Assembly (NCBI GenBank): GCA_025782395.1
Contig: JALGZD010000219.1
Coordinates: forward strand, 124,001 to 188,000
Direction of reading: 5' to 3'
DNA from: a bacterium
GTDB taxonomy: Bacteria; Joyebacterota; Joyebacteria; Joyebacterales; Joyebacteraceae
Length of the DNA: 64,000 nt
A program made the position numbers and the translations under genes. Numbering within the stretch: position 1 is the stretch's first letter; each line of letters starts with the position of its first letter. Below the pieces are notes generated by a model. That model was given only the letters and a program-made list of their open reading frames with translations, made no database searches and was not told where the DNA came from. Shown one piece after another: positions 7,856-16,285 of the stretch.

Positions 7856-9874
7856 CTACTTGAGGAACGCCATTTTCTTCTCTGCGGTCTCGTCGCCGGC
7901 CGTCAGCTTCGCGAAATAGATGCCGGAGGCGAGACTTCTGCCGTCATCGTTCTTGCCGTTCCAGACGACGGAGTGCGGCCCCGCGGTCAGCTCATCATTC
8001 ACGAGCGTGCGCACGAGCCTTCCGCTCACGTTGTAGACACAGAGCTCAACGCGGCCGGCGTTGCTCGGCACGCTGAACTGGATGCTCGTGGTTGGATTGA
8101 ACGGATTGGGCATGTTCTGGCTGAGCACCAGCTTCGCGAAGTCGGGTGCGCCGTCGTCCGGCACACCGGTCTCGTCGAAGTCGAACCACGCCATGATCCG
8201 ATCGATCAACACACGGTTGTTGTCGGGGGGAGCGTACACCGGCTTCACGCACTCGAACGGGAACGCAAGGAAGACCACCTTGTGACCATCCTCTGATATC
8301 TTGACGGCCTTGTGTCCGCTGTCCGCCGAGAAGATGACATCGTCACCCGATGCCGGCGTCACACTGTCGCTCTCAGAAACCGGGAACGGACCACTGAGAA
8401 GACTGAGCGCCATCCCGTCGGATATCATGTCGCCGGCGACACCGTTCATGATGAACCCGGACGTGTCGTCCGTCCACGAGTCGATGTGGAGGTAGTCGGT
8501 TATGAACGTGTTCGTGCTGCTGCGACTCGACAGGTAGTTCATGCTGGCGAGGCAGAGGTTTCCGCCAGCGTTGAGATACTCGATCATCGCCAGCTCATCG
8601 TCTGCGACGATCGTCATCGCGTCCGCGCTGGCAGTGGTCCAGAACGTCGCATAGAACGACTTGAGAAGCGTCGCGCTCGGCCGTCCCTTTGTGTTGCAGT
8701 CCCACGTGTATGGCGGATAGCCCGTGTCCGTGAGAGCATCCTGGAAGTACGTCTCGTACAGCATCGGGCCGTCGTCGTCGACAAGCAGAATCGATGTCAG
8801 GTCGCAGAAGGCAATGAAGTCCGCTTCCTTCGTGAACCCGGCGCTGTTGCTCTCCACGGATATCGTCATCGTTCCGATGTCCTGGTGCGTACCGTTGTAG
8901 TCCATGATGTGGACGTAGAGCGTTTCGGTGACTCCGGCTGGAACGAAGAATGAGTGCGCTCCCATGTAGCAGACGCCGTCCGTCGAGCAATAGTTGGCAA
9001 CCCAGTTGTAGGGATCACCGGGGAAATCGGTGGTGAAGTCCACGTTCAGATCGTCGTCGGACGTGCCGGTGTTGTGCAGAAGGAGCGTGTAAGTAGCCTC
9101 GCCCCAGTAGTCGATCTCTTCCGCGAACTTGTCGGCCACCATCTCGAAGTCATACGGGTCCGGCATGAGCGCTGACTGAACGATCTGCTGAGGAGACGTG
9201 TCCTCAATGAAAACGATGATGTGCATATTGAGCGGGTCGTTCGTCGAGTTCGTGACGCCACTGAAGTACTTCGTGAACTCGATCGAGTCTCCAGCCGCGC
9301 TGAGCGTCGTCACTGTCTCAGGTGCCAGCATGTCGCGGACCGTGAACGGATACTCAACGCTGACGTCTTCATACACCACAAACTGCGCCCTGAGATCACC
9401 CACGCCTACCGTATCGGTGGCCTTGAATTTCGCAGTCACCCAACCCCCGACCGTTCCACGAGTTCCTTCGGTCACAATCGAACCAATGCACTCGATCTCG
9501 ATCGGACTCGGGACCGCAAGCCTGCTGTTGACTATGGGGCGGTATATGTCGATGACCGTCGGGCTGGCCCCAATGACGTCCTGCACAGCATCGAACTCGA
9601 CGTGCGGGATTCCCCCCACGCCGTAGTAGCTGGCACGGGCGTAGGTCTCGCCTGTAGCGTAGCCATCGCTGACGTGGTAGTAGAGCACCACCAGCTCACC
9701 AGTGCCCTTCTCTGCCTGAAGCTCGACGAGCGCCTCACGGGCGTTCGGACAATACCCACAACCCACCGCCCCGAACATCTCCGCCAACACCGTCCTGTCC
9801 GACGCGAGCGCGGAGAACGCTGAGATCATGAGAACAACTGCCACCAGACCAACGATCACCGATCGCCTTGTCAT
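7856..9874 (-). CDS. Omp28-like secreted thioredoxin-fold protein with sorting tail
   Basis: A 672-residue protein beginning with a signal peptide; the ATG is preceded by GGGAGGAG. Right after the signal peptide is an Omp28-type thioredoxin-like domain with a Cys-Gly-Tyr-Cys pair at residues 39-42 (EMFGAVGCGYCPN). The middle carries beta-rich segments and a flavodoxin/ThuA-like stretch (SILLVDDDGPMLYETYF). The C-terminus is a FlgD-like domain with MPNPFNPTTS and the ending KKMAFLK. It is likely exported across the outer membrane and may act as a surface disulfide or adhesion protein. It lies between the M14 gene and a second Omp28-like gene. Confidence 0.85.
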   Translation of the reverse strand: MTRRSVIVGLVAVVLMISAFSALASDRTVLAEMFGAVGCGYCPNAREALVELQAEKGTGELVVLYYHVSDGYATGETYARASYYGVGGIPHVEFDAVQDVIGASPTVIDIYRPIVNSRLAVPSPIEIECIGSIVTEGTRGTVGGWVTAKFKATDTVGVGDLRAQFVVYEDVSVEYPFTVRDMLAPETVTTLSAAGDSIEFTKYFSGVTNSTNDPLNMHIIVFIEDTSPQQIVQSALMPDPYDFEMVADKFAEEIDYWGEATYTLLLHNTGTSDDDLNVDFTTDFPGDPYNWVANYCSTDGVCYMGAHSFFVPAGVTETLYVHIMDYNGTHQDIGTMTISVESNSAGFTKEADFIAFCDLTSILLVDDDGPMLYETYFQDALTDTGYPPYTWDCNTKGRPSATLLKSFYATFWTTASADAMTIVADDELAMIEYLNAGGNLCLASMNYLSSRSSTNTFITDYLHIDSWTDDTSGFIMNGVAGDMISDGMALSLLSGPFPVSESDSVTPASGDDVIFSADSGHKAVKISEDGHKVVFLAFPFECVKPVYAPPDNNRVLIDRIMAWFDFDETGVPDDGAPDFAKLVLSQNMPNPFNPTTSIQFSVPSNAGRVELCVYNVSGRLVRTLVNDELTAGPHSVVWNGKNDDGRSLASGIYFAKLTAGDETAEKKMAFLK

Positions 9875-10027
9875 ACGAGTGCTCCTCCCGCGGCGATACC
9901 GCTGCAATTGCCAGGATCCTCCCGCCGATCGTTGTGGCGACAGTGTGCCTGCCCCGTTTCAGTTGTCAGCTTCTCTTCTCTGTTGAGCCGCCACATGCTG
10001 GATCCCGTCTGCTGTGGCCTCTCTTCT

Positions 10028-10086
10028 CTATCGTACTTCCGGTCGCGCAGACTGGTTGCTATCGTGCCTCCAGTCGCGCGGACTGG
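10028..10086. repeat. Two-copy 28-bp tandem repeat
   Basis: Two copies (10028-10055 and 10059-10086) with 4 mismatches and a 31-base period. The second copy holds the stop codon and last residues of the Omp28-like lipoprotein gene; the first lies just beyond it. It looks like a local duplication of the gene end. Confidence 0.7.
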
Positions 10087-11132
10087 GCTATCTCCATCGT
10101 CTCATCGTTCTGGACAAACGCTATCGCATCCAGATTCGCCGGATTCCAGCCAGGGTCGATCGTGACATCATAGACAACCTCGACGGAATCGCCGACCGCA
10201 GCTAGTGTGAACGGCACGTCGTCAAGGATATCCCGCGCGACGAACGGGAAGAGCTCGTGCGCAAAGTTGATGTCGTTCTCCAAGACAACCGTCCTCAAAA
10301 CGTATGTGCCGACTGGGAGAGCGTCCATCACTCTCACCTTGGCCGTGAGGCTTGCCCGCCCCCCACCGAGATCTCCCACGAGCCGCATCGAAAGCGGTGA
10401 ACCGATCGCTCGTCTGAGTTCGATCTCAAGCTCATAGTTCTCCTGGGCCGTAGAAACCGAACTCGACCCCTCGACGATCCTCCCGCCGTCGAAGACGGCA
10501 ATAGGATAGGCCACGGGGCTTCCGGGAAAATCCGGATTGTCCGTGTACCAGTCGATCCTGGCAATCGTCTCATCCGTTCCTACCTGTGTATCATCGTGGT
10601 ACGCGACGACACAGAGTCTGTCCGCCCCGTACTCGTCCATCAGGTTGTTGAGCGCCTCTTCCCCGAATGGACAGTTGACGCAGGCGAATGTCGTGATGAA
10701 CTCCACAAGCACGTTTCTGTCGACCAAGCCACCCGCAGTCCCAACCGCGAACAAGCAAGTGTCGGGTGGACTCTCATCACCTTTGTCATCGATAGCGACA
10801 ATGATGAAGACATGGTCGCCCTCTGCCACGTCCTCGACCGTGAGAACGTCATCAAACGTGGCTCCCACCACCGTGTCGTCGTAGCTCCACTCGAACTCCG
10901 CTATGGTCCCGTCGTAGTCGCCAGCGGCCCACTCAAACGTCACGTCGTCGCCGGTCACGACTTCTCCACCCGACGGGCAGCTGGTAATCGTCACCCAAGG
11001 CAGCAGATTGATCTCGACAGGATCGGCGAACCAATCACATCCTCCTTGAGCCGCTATCCACACAGTGATCAGGACCATCATCGAGATAGCTCGACGCATC
11101 CGGCGCCTGAGTCGTGTGTTAGTGTTCGGCAC
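10059..11132 (-). CDS. Omp28-type lipoprotein with CxxC
   Basis: A 357-residue predicted lipoprotein: a basic start, a hydrophobic helix and a lipobox-like AAQGGC with Cys at residue 32. An Ig/PKD-like beta domain (about 45-130) precedes an Omp28-type thioredoxin-fold domain with the pair Cys-Val-Asn-Cys at residues 151-154. The start is GTG with GGGGGG ahead of it, eight bases after the DUF6029-like gene, so it is the third gene of an operon with tlpA and the barrel gene. A role in envelope thiol chemistry is inferred. Unlike its neighbour it lacks a FlgD-like tail. Confidence 0.8.
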   Translation of the reverse strand: MPNTNTRLRRRMRRAISMMVLITVWIAAQGGCDWFADPVEINLLPWVTITSCPSGGEVVTGDDVTFEWAAGDYDGTIAEFEWSYDDTVVGATFDDVLTVEDVAEGDHVFIIVAIDDKGDESPPDTCLFAVGTAGGLVDRNVLVEFITTFACVNCPFGEEALNNLMDEYGADRLCVVAYHDDTQVGTDETIARIDWYTDNPDFPGSPVAYPIAVFDGGRIVEGSSSVSTAQENYELEIELRRAIGSPLSMRLVGDLGGGRASLTAKVRVMDALPVGTYVLRTVVLENDINFAHELFPFVARDILDDVPFTLAAVGDSVEVVYDVTIDPGWNPANLDAIAFVQNDETMEIAQSARLEAR

Positions 11133-11140
11133 TCGCCCCC

Positions 11141-12619
11141 CTAGAAAAACACACTGAGTTTCAGGCGCGCACCCTCGAACTCAGGCTCCTGGTAGCAGAC
11201 ACCGCCACTGCACTTGAGACCCCCGCGCTCGTTCCCCACGCTGACGGAGACCTCGAGATCGTCGGCAAGGCGTTTCTTCACTTCTGTCATCATCCAGACG
11301 CTTCGTTCCTCGGTCTTATCATTGCTGGTCTCGACCACGGTTGCGAATGTCAGATCGCAGCGTGGATAGACGGTTGCCGAAAAGAGGTAGTCCTCATGCA
11401 CGTCACCCGTCAACTCCTCCGTCTGCTGCGCCTGAAGCTGAAGTTCGATATCTCCTCCGAATTCCGGCGGCAGGGCAAGCTCGCCGCCCACCGTGAAGTG
11501 TTCGATGAACTTGCCAAGCTCGTACTCCCTCGACCAGGCTCCGGCCAGTGAAACACTGCCTCCGCTCTCAAACCAGTGATCGCCCTGCCCGAAGATTTCC
11601 CAGTGAAGGAGCTCGGCCTCATGGTTCCGTGCTTCCGACGCGCCGGCCATTGCCGTTGAACAATCCCCAAGCGGCATGCTGCCCTCGACAAGAAACCCTC
11701 GCTCGTCATTGAGATCAGGTTCGTAGGTCGTGCGGTTCATGAGGGCCCAGAGATGATCACGCACACCCGTCGGAGGACCAACAAGGTAGTGTTCAAAGTC
11801 ATCGAAATCCTTGAACTCACCGAAGAGCGTCATCCAGGGAAGCTCGAAGGTGCCTGCCAGATAGGTGGCGTGACCCTGGGATGCTTCCTCACTCGTCTCC
11901 GAGTACTCCATGTATCTCCCGGTGTACTCGGCGACGAATGTCACCGGCCCACCCCACGCCTCCAGCTCCGCACCCAGGAGCATATCTTCCGACCTCCCGA
12001 GAGTGCCTGGGACGAGTGGATCGGAATCCTCTTGGGTGGCGACCCGTTCTACTGCGCTGCCGGCCAGCTTCAGCCAACCCGCGTATGACTGCTCCGCCCG
12101 GATCGCCCGAAGCTCGTGGTGTCTGTAGCGCGTCCCGAAGAGAACCTCTCTGGTTGTCCCGGCGAGTCCTGTGAAATGCACACCACCGACGCCGTACTCG
12201 ATCAGAAGGCCATCGAGAGCGGTATCCTGCTCCAGATCTATGTCTTCAAAGCTTCGAAGCGACAGACCACGCCCGAATGTCGAAAAGAAGTGCCCTACTC
12301 TCAGGTGCAGATCACCCTGCTCGAGATCGGCGAAGCGGTACCTGATCTCCGAGAGCGCCAGATCGACGCCGGAGGGATTGTAGGTCGGGTCCGAGAGCTG
12401 GTAGGCCCGATAGACCACGCCGACCGTCAGCGGACCGATGCCTGCATCGAGTTCCAGCCTTGTATCGAAAGCCGATGCGTCGAGGCTCGTGTTGTGCAGG
12501 TACTCACTGAGAACAACGCCGCCGGTCCACACACTGTCTTCCGCACCAGCTGGCGTTATCACAGAGAGAAGCAGCCCGACTACGGCAATGGCAGTCGAGG
12601 AACGCACGCTCCTACTCAC
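11141..12619 (-). CDS. DUF6029-like outer-membrane beta-barrel
   Basis: A 492-residue protein with a cleavable signal peptide (ending PAGAE) and long alternating beta strands, finishing in an aromatic Phe-Phe typical of outer-membrane barrels. The segment FSTFGRGLSLRSFEDIDLEQD matches the conserved GRGL...YEDxDL signature I associate with DUF6029 proteins of Bacteroidota. The GTG start overlaps the end of the tlpA gene by eight bases, with a GGGAGG site inside that gene. Linkage to tlpA and an Omp28 lipoprotein suggests the three act as one envelope unit. The transported or bound substrate is unknown. Confidence 0.75.
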   Translation of the reverse strand: MSRSVRSSTAIAVVGLLLSVITPAGAEDSVWTGGVVLSEYLHNTSLDASAFDTRLELDAGIGPLTVGVVYRAYQLSDPTYNPSGVDLALSEIRYRFADLEQGDLHLRVGHFFSTFGRGLSLRSFEDIDLEQDTALDGLLIEYGVGGVHFTGLAGTTREVLFGTRYRHHELRAIRAEQSYAGWLKLAGSAVERVATQEDSDPLVPGTLGRSEDMLLGAELEAWGGPVTFVAEYTGRYMEYSETSEEASQGHATYLAGTFELPWMTLFGEFKDFDDFEHYLVGPPTGVRDHLWALMNRTTYEPDLNDERGFLVEGSMPLGDCSTAMAGASEARNHEAELLHWEIFGQGDHWFESGGSVSLAGAWSREYELGKFIEHFTVGGELALPPEFGGDIELQLQAQQTEELTGDVHEDYLFSATVYPRCDLTFATVVETSNDKTEERSVWMMTEVKKRLADDLEVSVSVGNERGGLKCSGGVCYQEPEFEGARLKLSVFF

Positions 12620-13178
12620 CGGCCTCCCCCTCGTTCACGGCCTCGATCTCCGCGGGTTCAGGACAACCGCCCGGGATAAGTTCTTCGATCGCCCGGACAA
12701 GCGCATCGTGGTTGCCCGGCCTGTAGCCGGTAACCGCGTAGGTGATATTCCCGTCCATATCCACGAGAACCGTCCTCGGAACGGAAGTCACGTGGTACTT
12801 GCGCGCAACCTTCTGGCTGGGATCCAGGACAACCTCGAACGTATTCCCCTTGCCTCTCACGAATGCCCCGACCTTTGAGGTCGTGCGCGGGCCGTCGATC
12901 GAGATGGCCACAACTGTAAGACCGCAGTCTCTGTAGTTGTCAAAGATCTCCTGGAGGTCCGGAAAGGCCTTCACACATGGTTTGCACCAGATCGCCCAGA
13001 AGTCGACGACCACCGGACCATCCTTCAGAAGTTCCGAGAGAGTGACATCCTCACCCGTAATGTTCGTCAACGTAAAATCAACGGCCTTCTTCTGGGCCGC
13101 AAACGACGTACCTATACCCATCAACACGAGAACGGCCACGCACAATACTACGAGGCCTGTGAGTCTCCTGCCTGTCAT
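12612..13178 (-). CDS. TlpA-like periplasmic thiol-disulfide oxidoreductase
   Basis: A 188-residue exported redoxin. Residues 1-28 form a signal peptide or anchor. The TlpA/ResA fold follows, with catalytic Cys65-Lys-Pro-Cys68 in FWAIWCKPC and the cis-proline loop TSVPRT. Such proteins reduce periplasmic disulfides, often for cytochrome c or for partner proteins. It is the first gene of an operon with a beta-barrel and an Omp28 lipoprotein, and is driven by the promoter at 13205-13234. The C-terminal tail is acidic (EAVNEGEAGE). Confidence 0.9.
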   Translation of the reverse strand: MTGRRLTGLVVLCVAVLVLMGIGTSFAAQKKAVDFTLTNITGEDVTLSELLKDGPVVVDFWAIWCKPCVKAFPDLQEIFDNYRDCGLTVVAISIDGPRTTSKVGAFVRGKGNTFEVVLDPSQKVARKYHVTSVPRTVLVDMDGNITYAVTGYRPGNHDALVRAIEELIPGGCPEPAEIEAVNEGEAGE

Positions 13179-13204
13179 GGATCCTCCATCTACTGTCTAA
13201 ACCG

Positions 13205-13234
13205 ATTATAGCACCAATGAGTATCAATCGTCAA
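13205..13234 (-). promoter_or_regulatory. Sigma-70-type promoter of the tlpA operon
   Basis: Read on the minus strand: TTGACG, an 18-base spacer ending TGC (extended -10), then a perfect TATAAT. It lies 26 bases before the tlpA start. Confidence 0.8.
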
Positions 13235-13261
13235 GAGTCCCGCCGGAGACCGGCGAGACTC
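13235..13261 (-). terminator. Terminator hairpin after the deoxynucleoside kinase gene
   Basis: An interrupted inverted repeat, GAGTC-CGCCGG against CCGGCG-GACTC with a three-base loop, 78 bases beyond the kinase stop and directly ahead of the tlpA promoter. There is no clear T-run, so efficiency is uncertain. Confidence 0.5.
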
Positions 13262-13338
13262 ATTCTCTCACGTCCGATAGCTGTTTTCCTTCTCTGAGAA
13301 GCCGCCGGACACTTGCCCAAGCCGCCGGCTCCCTGAAA

Positions 13339-14004
13339 TCAACCTCTGAGCGCTGCTGTTGCAACCTTTTCCCCGCGAGCGCCGATCCCCAGCTGTGCAA
13401 CGATCATCTCCAGCACGCCATGTATCGCTGACTCGTCCGAGACAAGATCCAGGTCGTCGGTCTCGAGGGTGATCACTCGCGTCTCCCGGGAGACCCGCAC
13501 GATCCACTCCTCGTAGGCCCGGTTCAGAGCCTTCAGGTATTCGGAGGAGATAGCACGCTCGCAATCCCTTCCCCGACACCGGATCCGCTCCATCAATGTG
13601 CCGACGTCGGCTCTCAGATAGACCACGAGATCCGGTGTCCTCAAGAAACTCGTCATCGAGTCGAACAACGACGTGTAGTTCTCGAAGTCGCGGTCGGACA
13701 TGTAGCCCTGGCGGTGGAGCGTCGTTGCGAAGATCTCTTTGTCCTCGTAGATCGTCCGATCCTGGATACACGCCTCGTCGGACCCCACCATCTCCCGGTG
13801 AATCTCGAACCGCTTGGAGAGAAAGAACACCTGCAGATGGAAAGACCACCTGTTCATATCCGCGTAGAAGTTGGTGAGATACGGGTTGTCGATGACCGGT
13901 TCGTAGAAGGCTCGCCACCCCAGATGATTCGCGAGGAGCGTGGTCAGGTGAGTCTTCCCGACACCGATGTTTCCCGCTACGGCAACGAACTGGCCGGGCT
14001 GCAT
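13339..14004 (-). CDS. Deoxynucleoside kinase
   Basis: A 221-residue P-loop enzyme of the deoxyadenosine/deoxyguanosine/deoxycytidine kinase family, which phosphorylates deoxynucleosides for salvage. Visible motifs are the Walker A GNIGVGKT, the DRTIYED motif (the family's DRS region), the EP pair that binds substrate (FYEPVIDNPY), and the lid R-x-R-x-R region (ERIRCRGRDCER). The length is normal. It has its own promoter (14069-14097), and the ATG follows GGAG by seven bases. Which base it prefers cannot be read from the sequence. Confidence 0.9.
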   Translation of the reverse strand: MQPGQFVAVAGNIGVGKTHLTTLLANHLGWRAFYEPVIDNPYLTNFYADMNRWSFHLQVFFLSKRFEIHREMVGSDEACIQDRTIYEDKEIFATTLHRQGYMSDRDFENYTSLFDSMTSFLRTPDLVVYLRADVGTLMERIRCRGRDCERAISSEYLKALNRAYEEWIVRVSRETRVITLETDDLDLVSDESAIHGVLEMIVAQLGIGARGEKVATAALRG

Positions 14005-14068
14005 GGAGCGACTCCGGAGGATTGCACTGGGTTCGCCGACAGAAGCACCGTCGGCTCGAGGCGAGCGG

Positions 14069-14097
14069 AGTATACGTCCGCGTAGTCACGGTGTCAA
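14069..14097 (-). promoter_or_regulatory. Promoter of the deoxynucleoside kinase gene
   Basis: Minus strand: TTGACA, a 17-base spacer, then TATACT, ending 65 bases before the kinase ATG. Both boxes are close to the sigma-70 consensus. Confidence 0.8.
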
Positions 14098-14151
14098 CTC
14101 ATTTCAAGAGCCGCCACCGGGTTCAGAATGATGCCGGCTCCTCTTGTTTCA

Positions 14152-14559
14152 TCACGGCAGAATGCGGACCTTCGTTCCGATCTCGATACGCGGCACGAGC
14201 CGCTCAAGATCCTCGTTTCGCATCCTGATGCATCCGCGACTCGCTTTGGCCCCGATGGTGTCGGGCTCATCAGTTCCGTGGATGCCGATACCTTCCCAGG
14301 GCGGGCACTCAAGGCGCAGGAAGTAGGGACCGTAGGATCGGATACCCTCGTACTCCCAGTCACTCGACTCCTCGATGGAGACGATCCTGAATTCGCCCTC
14401 GGGAGTTCTGCAATCACCTTCGGACGCTTTGTCACCACCATCCGGATTGAGACCTATGGCAATCCGGAAGGTCTCGGTACCGCCTTCACCGACGAGTTCC
14501 AGACTGAAGATTGACTTCCTCACGATGATCAGTGGAAGCACGATGTCGCCGAGTCTCAA
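14152..14559 (-). CDS. L,D-transpeptidase (YkuD family)
   Basis: A 135-residue YkuD domain. The catalytic motif HGTDEPDTIG...SRGCIRM is complete, with His and the nucleophilic Cys. These enzymes form 3-3 peptidoglycan cross-links or attach proteins to the wall. Oddly, the start (a TTG after a weak GTAGG site) gives no signal peptide, although this chemistry is normally periplasmic. Either export is by another route, the true start was lost, or the protein was shortened. It sits 41 bases after a TlpA lipoprotein gene on the same strand, so it may be co-transcribed. Confidence 0.85.
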   Translation of the reverse strand: MRLGDIVLPLIIVRKSIFSLELVGEGGTETFRIAIGLNPDGGDKASEGDCRTPEGEFRIVSIEESSDWEYEGIRSYGPYFLRLECPPWEGIGIHGTDEPDTIGAKASRGCIRMRNEDLERLVPRIEIGTKVRILP

Positions 14560-14600
14560 GTGTAGCCTACCCGCGCTGAGCTGCCTCGCTGTTTCCCGAA

Positions 14601-15197
14601 CTAGGCACCAGCACCATCTGTCGCGAGCGCACTCGTGATGTCGGATCTGAGCTCTGGAGCCATCTCCGTTGCGAAACCGACGTGCTTCGCAACGATGCGC
14701 CCGTCTCTGCCGATGATGAAGGTGGTCGGAATCCCGGTCACCTTGTAGGCCTCACTCACTGCGCGGCCGCCGACGAGAATCGGATACGTGATGCCGTTGC
14801 TCTTAACAAACGGCGCCAGGTCCGCGGCGCCTCCCCTGTCGAGGCCGACACCAAGTACGACGAGCCCCTGATCCTGGTACTCTTCATAGAGGTCGATCAG
14901 AACCGGGATCTCCACGCGGCATGGAGGACACCAGGTCGCCCAGAGATCGACAACAACGACGCTGCCTCTGAAGTCCTCCAACGTCACGATCTTCCCGTCG
15001 AGATCCGGAAGCGTGAATGTGGGAGGATACAACCCAACGCCGATCCCCGTGTCGTCACCTGCCGCTGATGAAGCCACGGCTTCAGTCGCGCTACCGGCCT
15101 GCGTTGAAACCCCGGCCTCATCGCTACACCCAACGAGCGTCAGAAGACCAATAAGCACAATTGCAAGCACAAGATACAGAGAAGTTCGTGTTCTCAT
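14601..15197 (-). CDS. TlpA/ResA-like lipoprotein thioredoxin
   Basis: A 198-residue lipoprotein redoxin. The start was set at the ATG seven bases after GGAAGG; the frame is open 30 codons upstream. The signal peptide ends in LTLVGC with the lipidated Cys at 24, then a Ser/Ala-rich linker. The TlpA domain has Cys90-Pro-Pro-Cys93 (LWATWCPPC) and the cis-proline loop TGIPTT. It probably reduces disulfides on the periplasmic side. It lies between the thioredoxin gene and the L,D-transpeptidase gene, all leftward. Confidence 0.9.
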   Translation of the reverse strand: MRTRTSLYLVLAIVLIGLLTLVGCSDEAGVSTQAGSATEAVASSAAGDDTGIGVGLYPPTFTLPDLDGKIVTLEDFRGSVVVVDLWATWCPPCRVEIPVLIDLYEEYQDQGLVVLGVGLDRGGAADLAPFVKSNGITYPILVGGRAVSEAYKVTGIPTTFIIGRDGRIVAKHVGFATEMAPELRSDITSALATDGAGA

Positions 15198-15317
15198 CTG
15201 CATTCCTTCCACCGGGTCCGCCGGCGCTTCCGCCTCGCGCGCTCCGGTCTGTATTCGCGAATCTGTCGGATCGGGGTTCGTGTGCAACTCCCCGCATAGT
15301 CCGTTGCTGAATCGTCC

Positions 15318-15647
15318 CTAGAGCAGCCCGTCGATCTTCTCCTGGATGTTCTCCTTCGCGGCGGCGCCGACAATCATGTCGACCGGCTCACCGTTCTTGA
15401 AGAAGAGAAGGGACGGGATCCCACGAATGCCGTACTGCAGCGCGAGCGGCTGATTCTCGTCGACATTGAGTTTCGCCACCTTCATCTTGCCGGCGTTGTC
15501 GCTTGCTATCTCCTCAACCATCGGGCCAACAACCATGCACGGCGCACACCATGGCGCCCAGAAGTCAACGAGCACAAGGCCCTCGTAATTGAGGATTTCC
15601 AAATCGAAGTTCTCTTGCGTTGCTGTGAACAGGTTCTTCGCTGCCAA
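15318..15647 (-). CDS. trxA: Thioredoxin
   Basis: With the TTG start at 15647 the protein is 109 residues, the canonical thioredoxin length. The open frame continues 34 codons upstream, but that extension lacks a ribosome site, whereas AGGAAAGGGG lies just before the TTG. The active site is Trp-Cys34-Ala-Pro-Cys37 instead of the usual WCGPC, and the cis-proline is in GIRGIPSL. It is a general cytosolic disulfide reductase. It follows the ArsR regulator gene by 132 bases and may be under its control. Confidence 0.92.
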   Translation of the reverse strand: MAAKNLFTATQENFDLEILNYEGLVLVDFWAPWCAPCMVVGPMVEEIASDNAGKMKVAKLNVDENQPLALQYGIRGIPSLLFFKNGEPVDMIVGAAAKENIQEKIDGLL

Positions 15648-15779
15648 TTTCTCTACCCCTTTCCTGCGGTGGTGCCGGCCCAGGCCGACACGTCGAATTT
15701 CTTCTTCAGCTCTCAATACGATGCAGTCGGCACCGCTCGGGTTCCACATTCCGAACCCTTACCTCCAGATCTCCGTTTC

Positions 15780-16139
15780 CTACTTCACATCGGGACGCGT
15801 AAGCGCCAGCCGCGCTATCTCCGCTGCCCTCTCTTCCACCAGGCGATAGCAGACCAGATGGCCCCGCCGCTCTGATTCAATGAGTCCTCCGTATTTGAGT
15901 CGACGCAGATGCTGCGAGACCGAGGGCTGTGGGATCCCGAGAAGCTCCTCAAGTCGCTTCACACAGAGTTCCCCCGAGCTCAGGAGCTCAATAATCCTGA
16001 GTCGCACCGGGTGAGCCAACGCTCTGAGAAGCTCGGAAGCACCATCGAAATCGGCATCAGCCGGGACTCCCACGGAAATGACGTGGCCGTCGCCTCGGGC
16101 TGTATTACCCTTCTCCCCACGCATGGATTGCTCCATCAT
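15780..16139 (-). CDS. ArsR-family transcriptional regulator
   Basis: A 119-residue winged-helix repressor. The helix-turn-helix spans LLGIPQPSVSQHLRRLKYGGLI, and the preceding strand has ELCVKRLEELL. Only one Cys precedes the recognition helix (SGELCVKRL), so a classical ArsR metal site is incomplete; a second Cys (HLVCYRL) lies in the wing. A thiol or persulfide sensor of the SqrR/BigR type is possible given the thioredoxin genes downstream. Several ATGs (16160, 16139, 16136, 16124) could start it; the one after GGCAGGAG was chosen. Its promoter overlaps an inverted repeat at 16164-16185. Confidence 0.88.
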   Translation of the reverse strand: MMEQSMRGEKGNTARGDGHVISVGVPADADFDGASELLRALAHPVRLRIIELLSSGELCVKRLEELLGIPQPSVSQHLRRLKYGGLIESERRGHLVCYRLVEERAAEIARLALTRPDVK

Positions 16140-16163
16140 CTCCTGCCTGTGAATATGCAAGTG

Positions 16164-16201
16164 TGCTTATATTATATAATCAGCATATCTGCCCGTGTCA
16201 A
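16164..16201 (-). promoter_or_regulatory. arsR promoter with overlapping operator
   Basis: A 22-base imperfect inverted repeat (16164-16185; TGCTTATATTA against TGCTGATTATA, 8 of 11 matching) overlaps the -10 region of a minus-strand promoter whose -35 TTGACA is at 16196-16201. Candidate -10 boxes are TTATAT (16-base spacer) and TATAAT (19-base spacer). An AT-rich repeat over the -10 of an arsR gene fits autorepression. Confidence 0.7.
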
Positions 16202-16285
16202 GGGGAGATCCCCGTACGCAAGAAGGTGCCCTCGCGTGTCGTGAGAGCACCTGCTCGGAATATCCACGTGTTCTGGAAGATGCTG

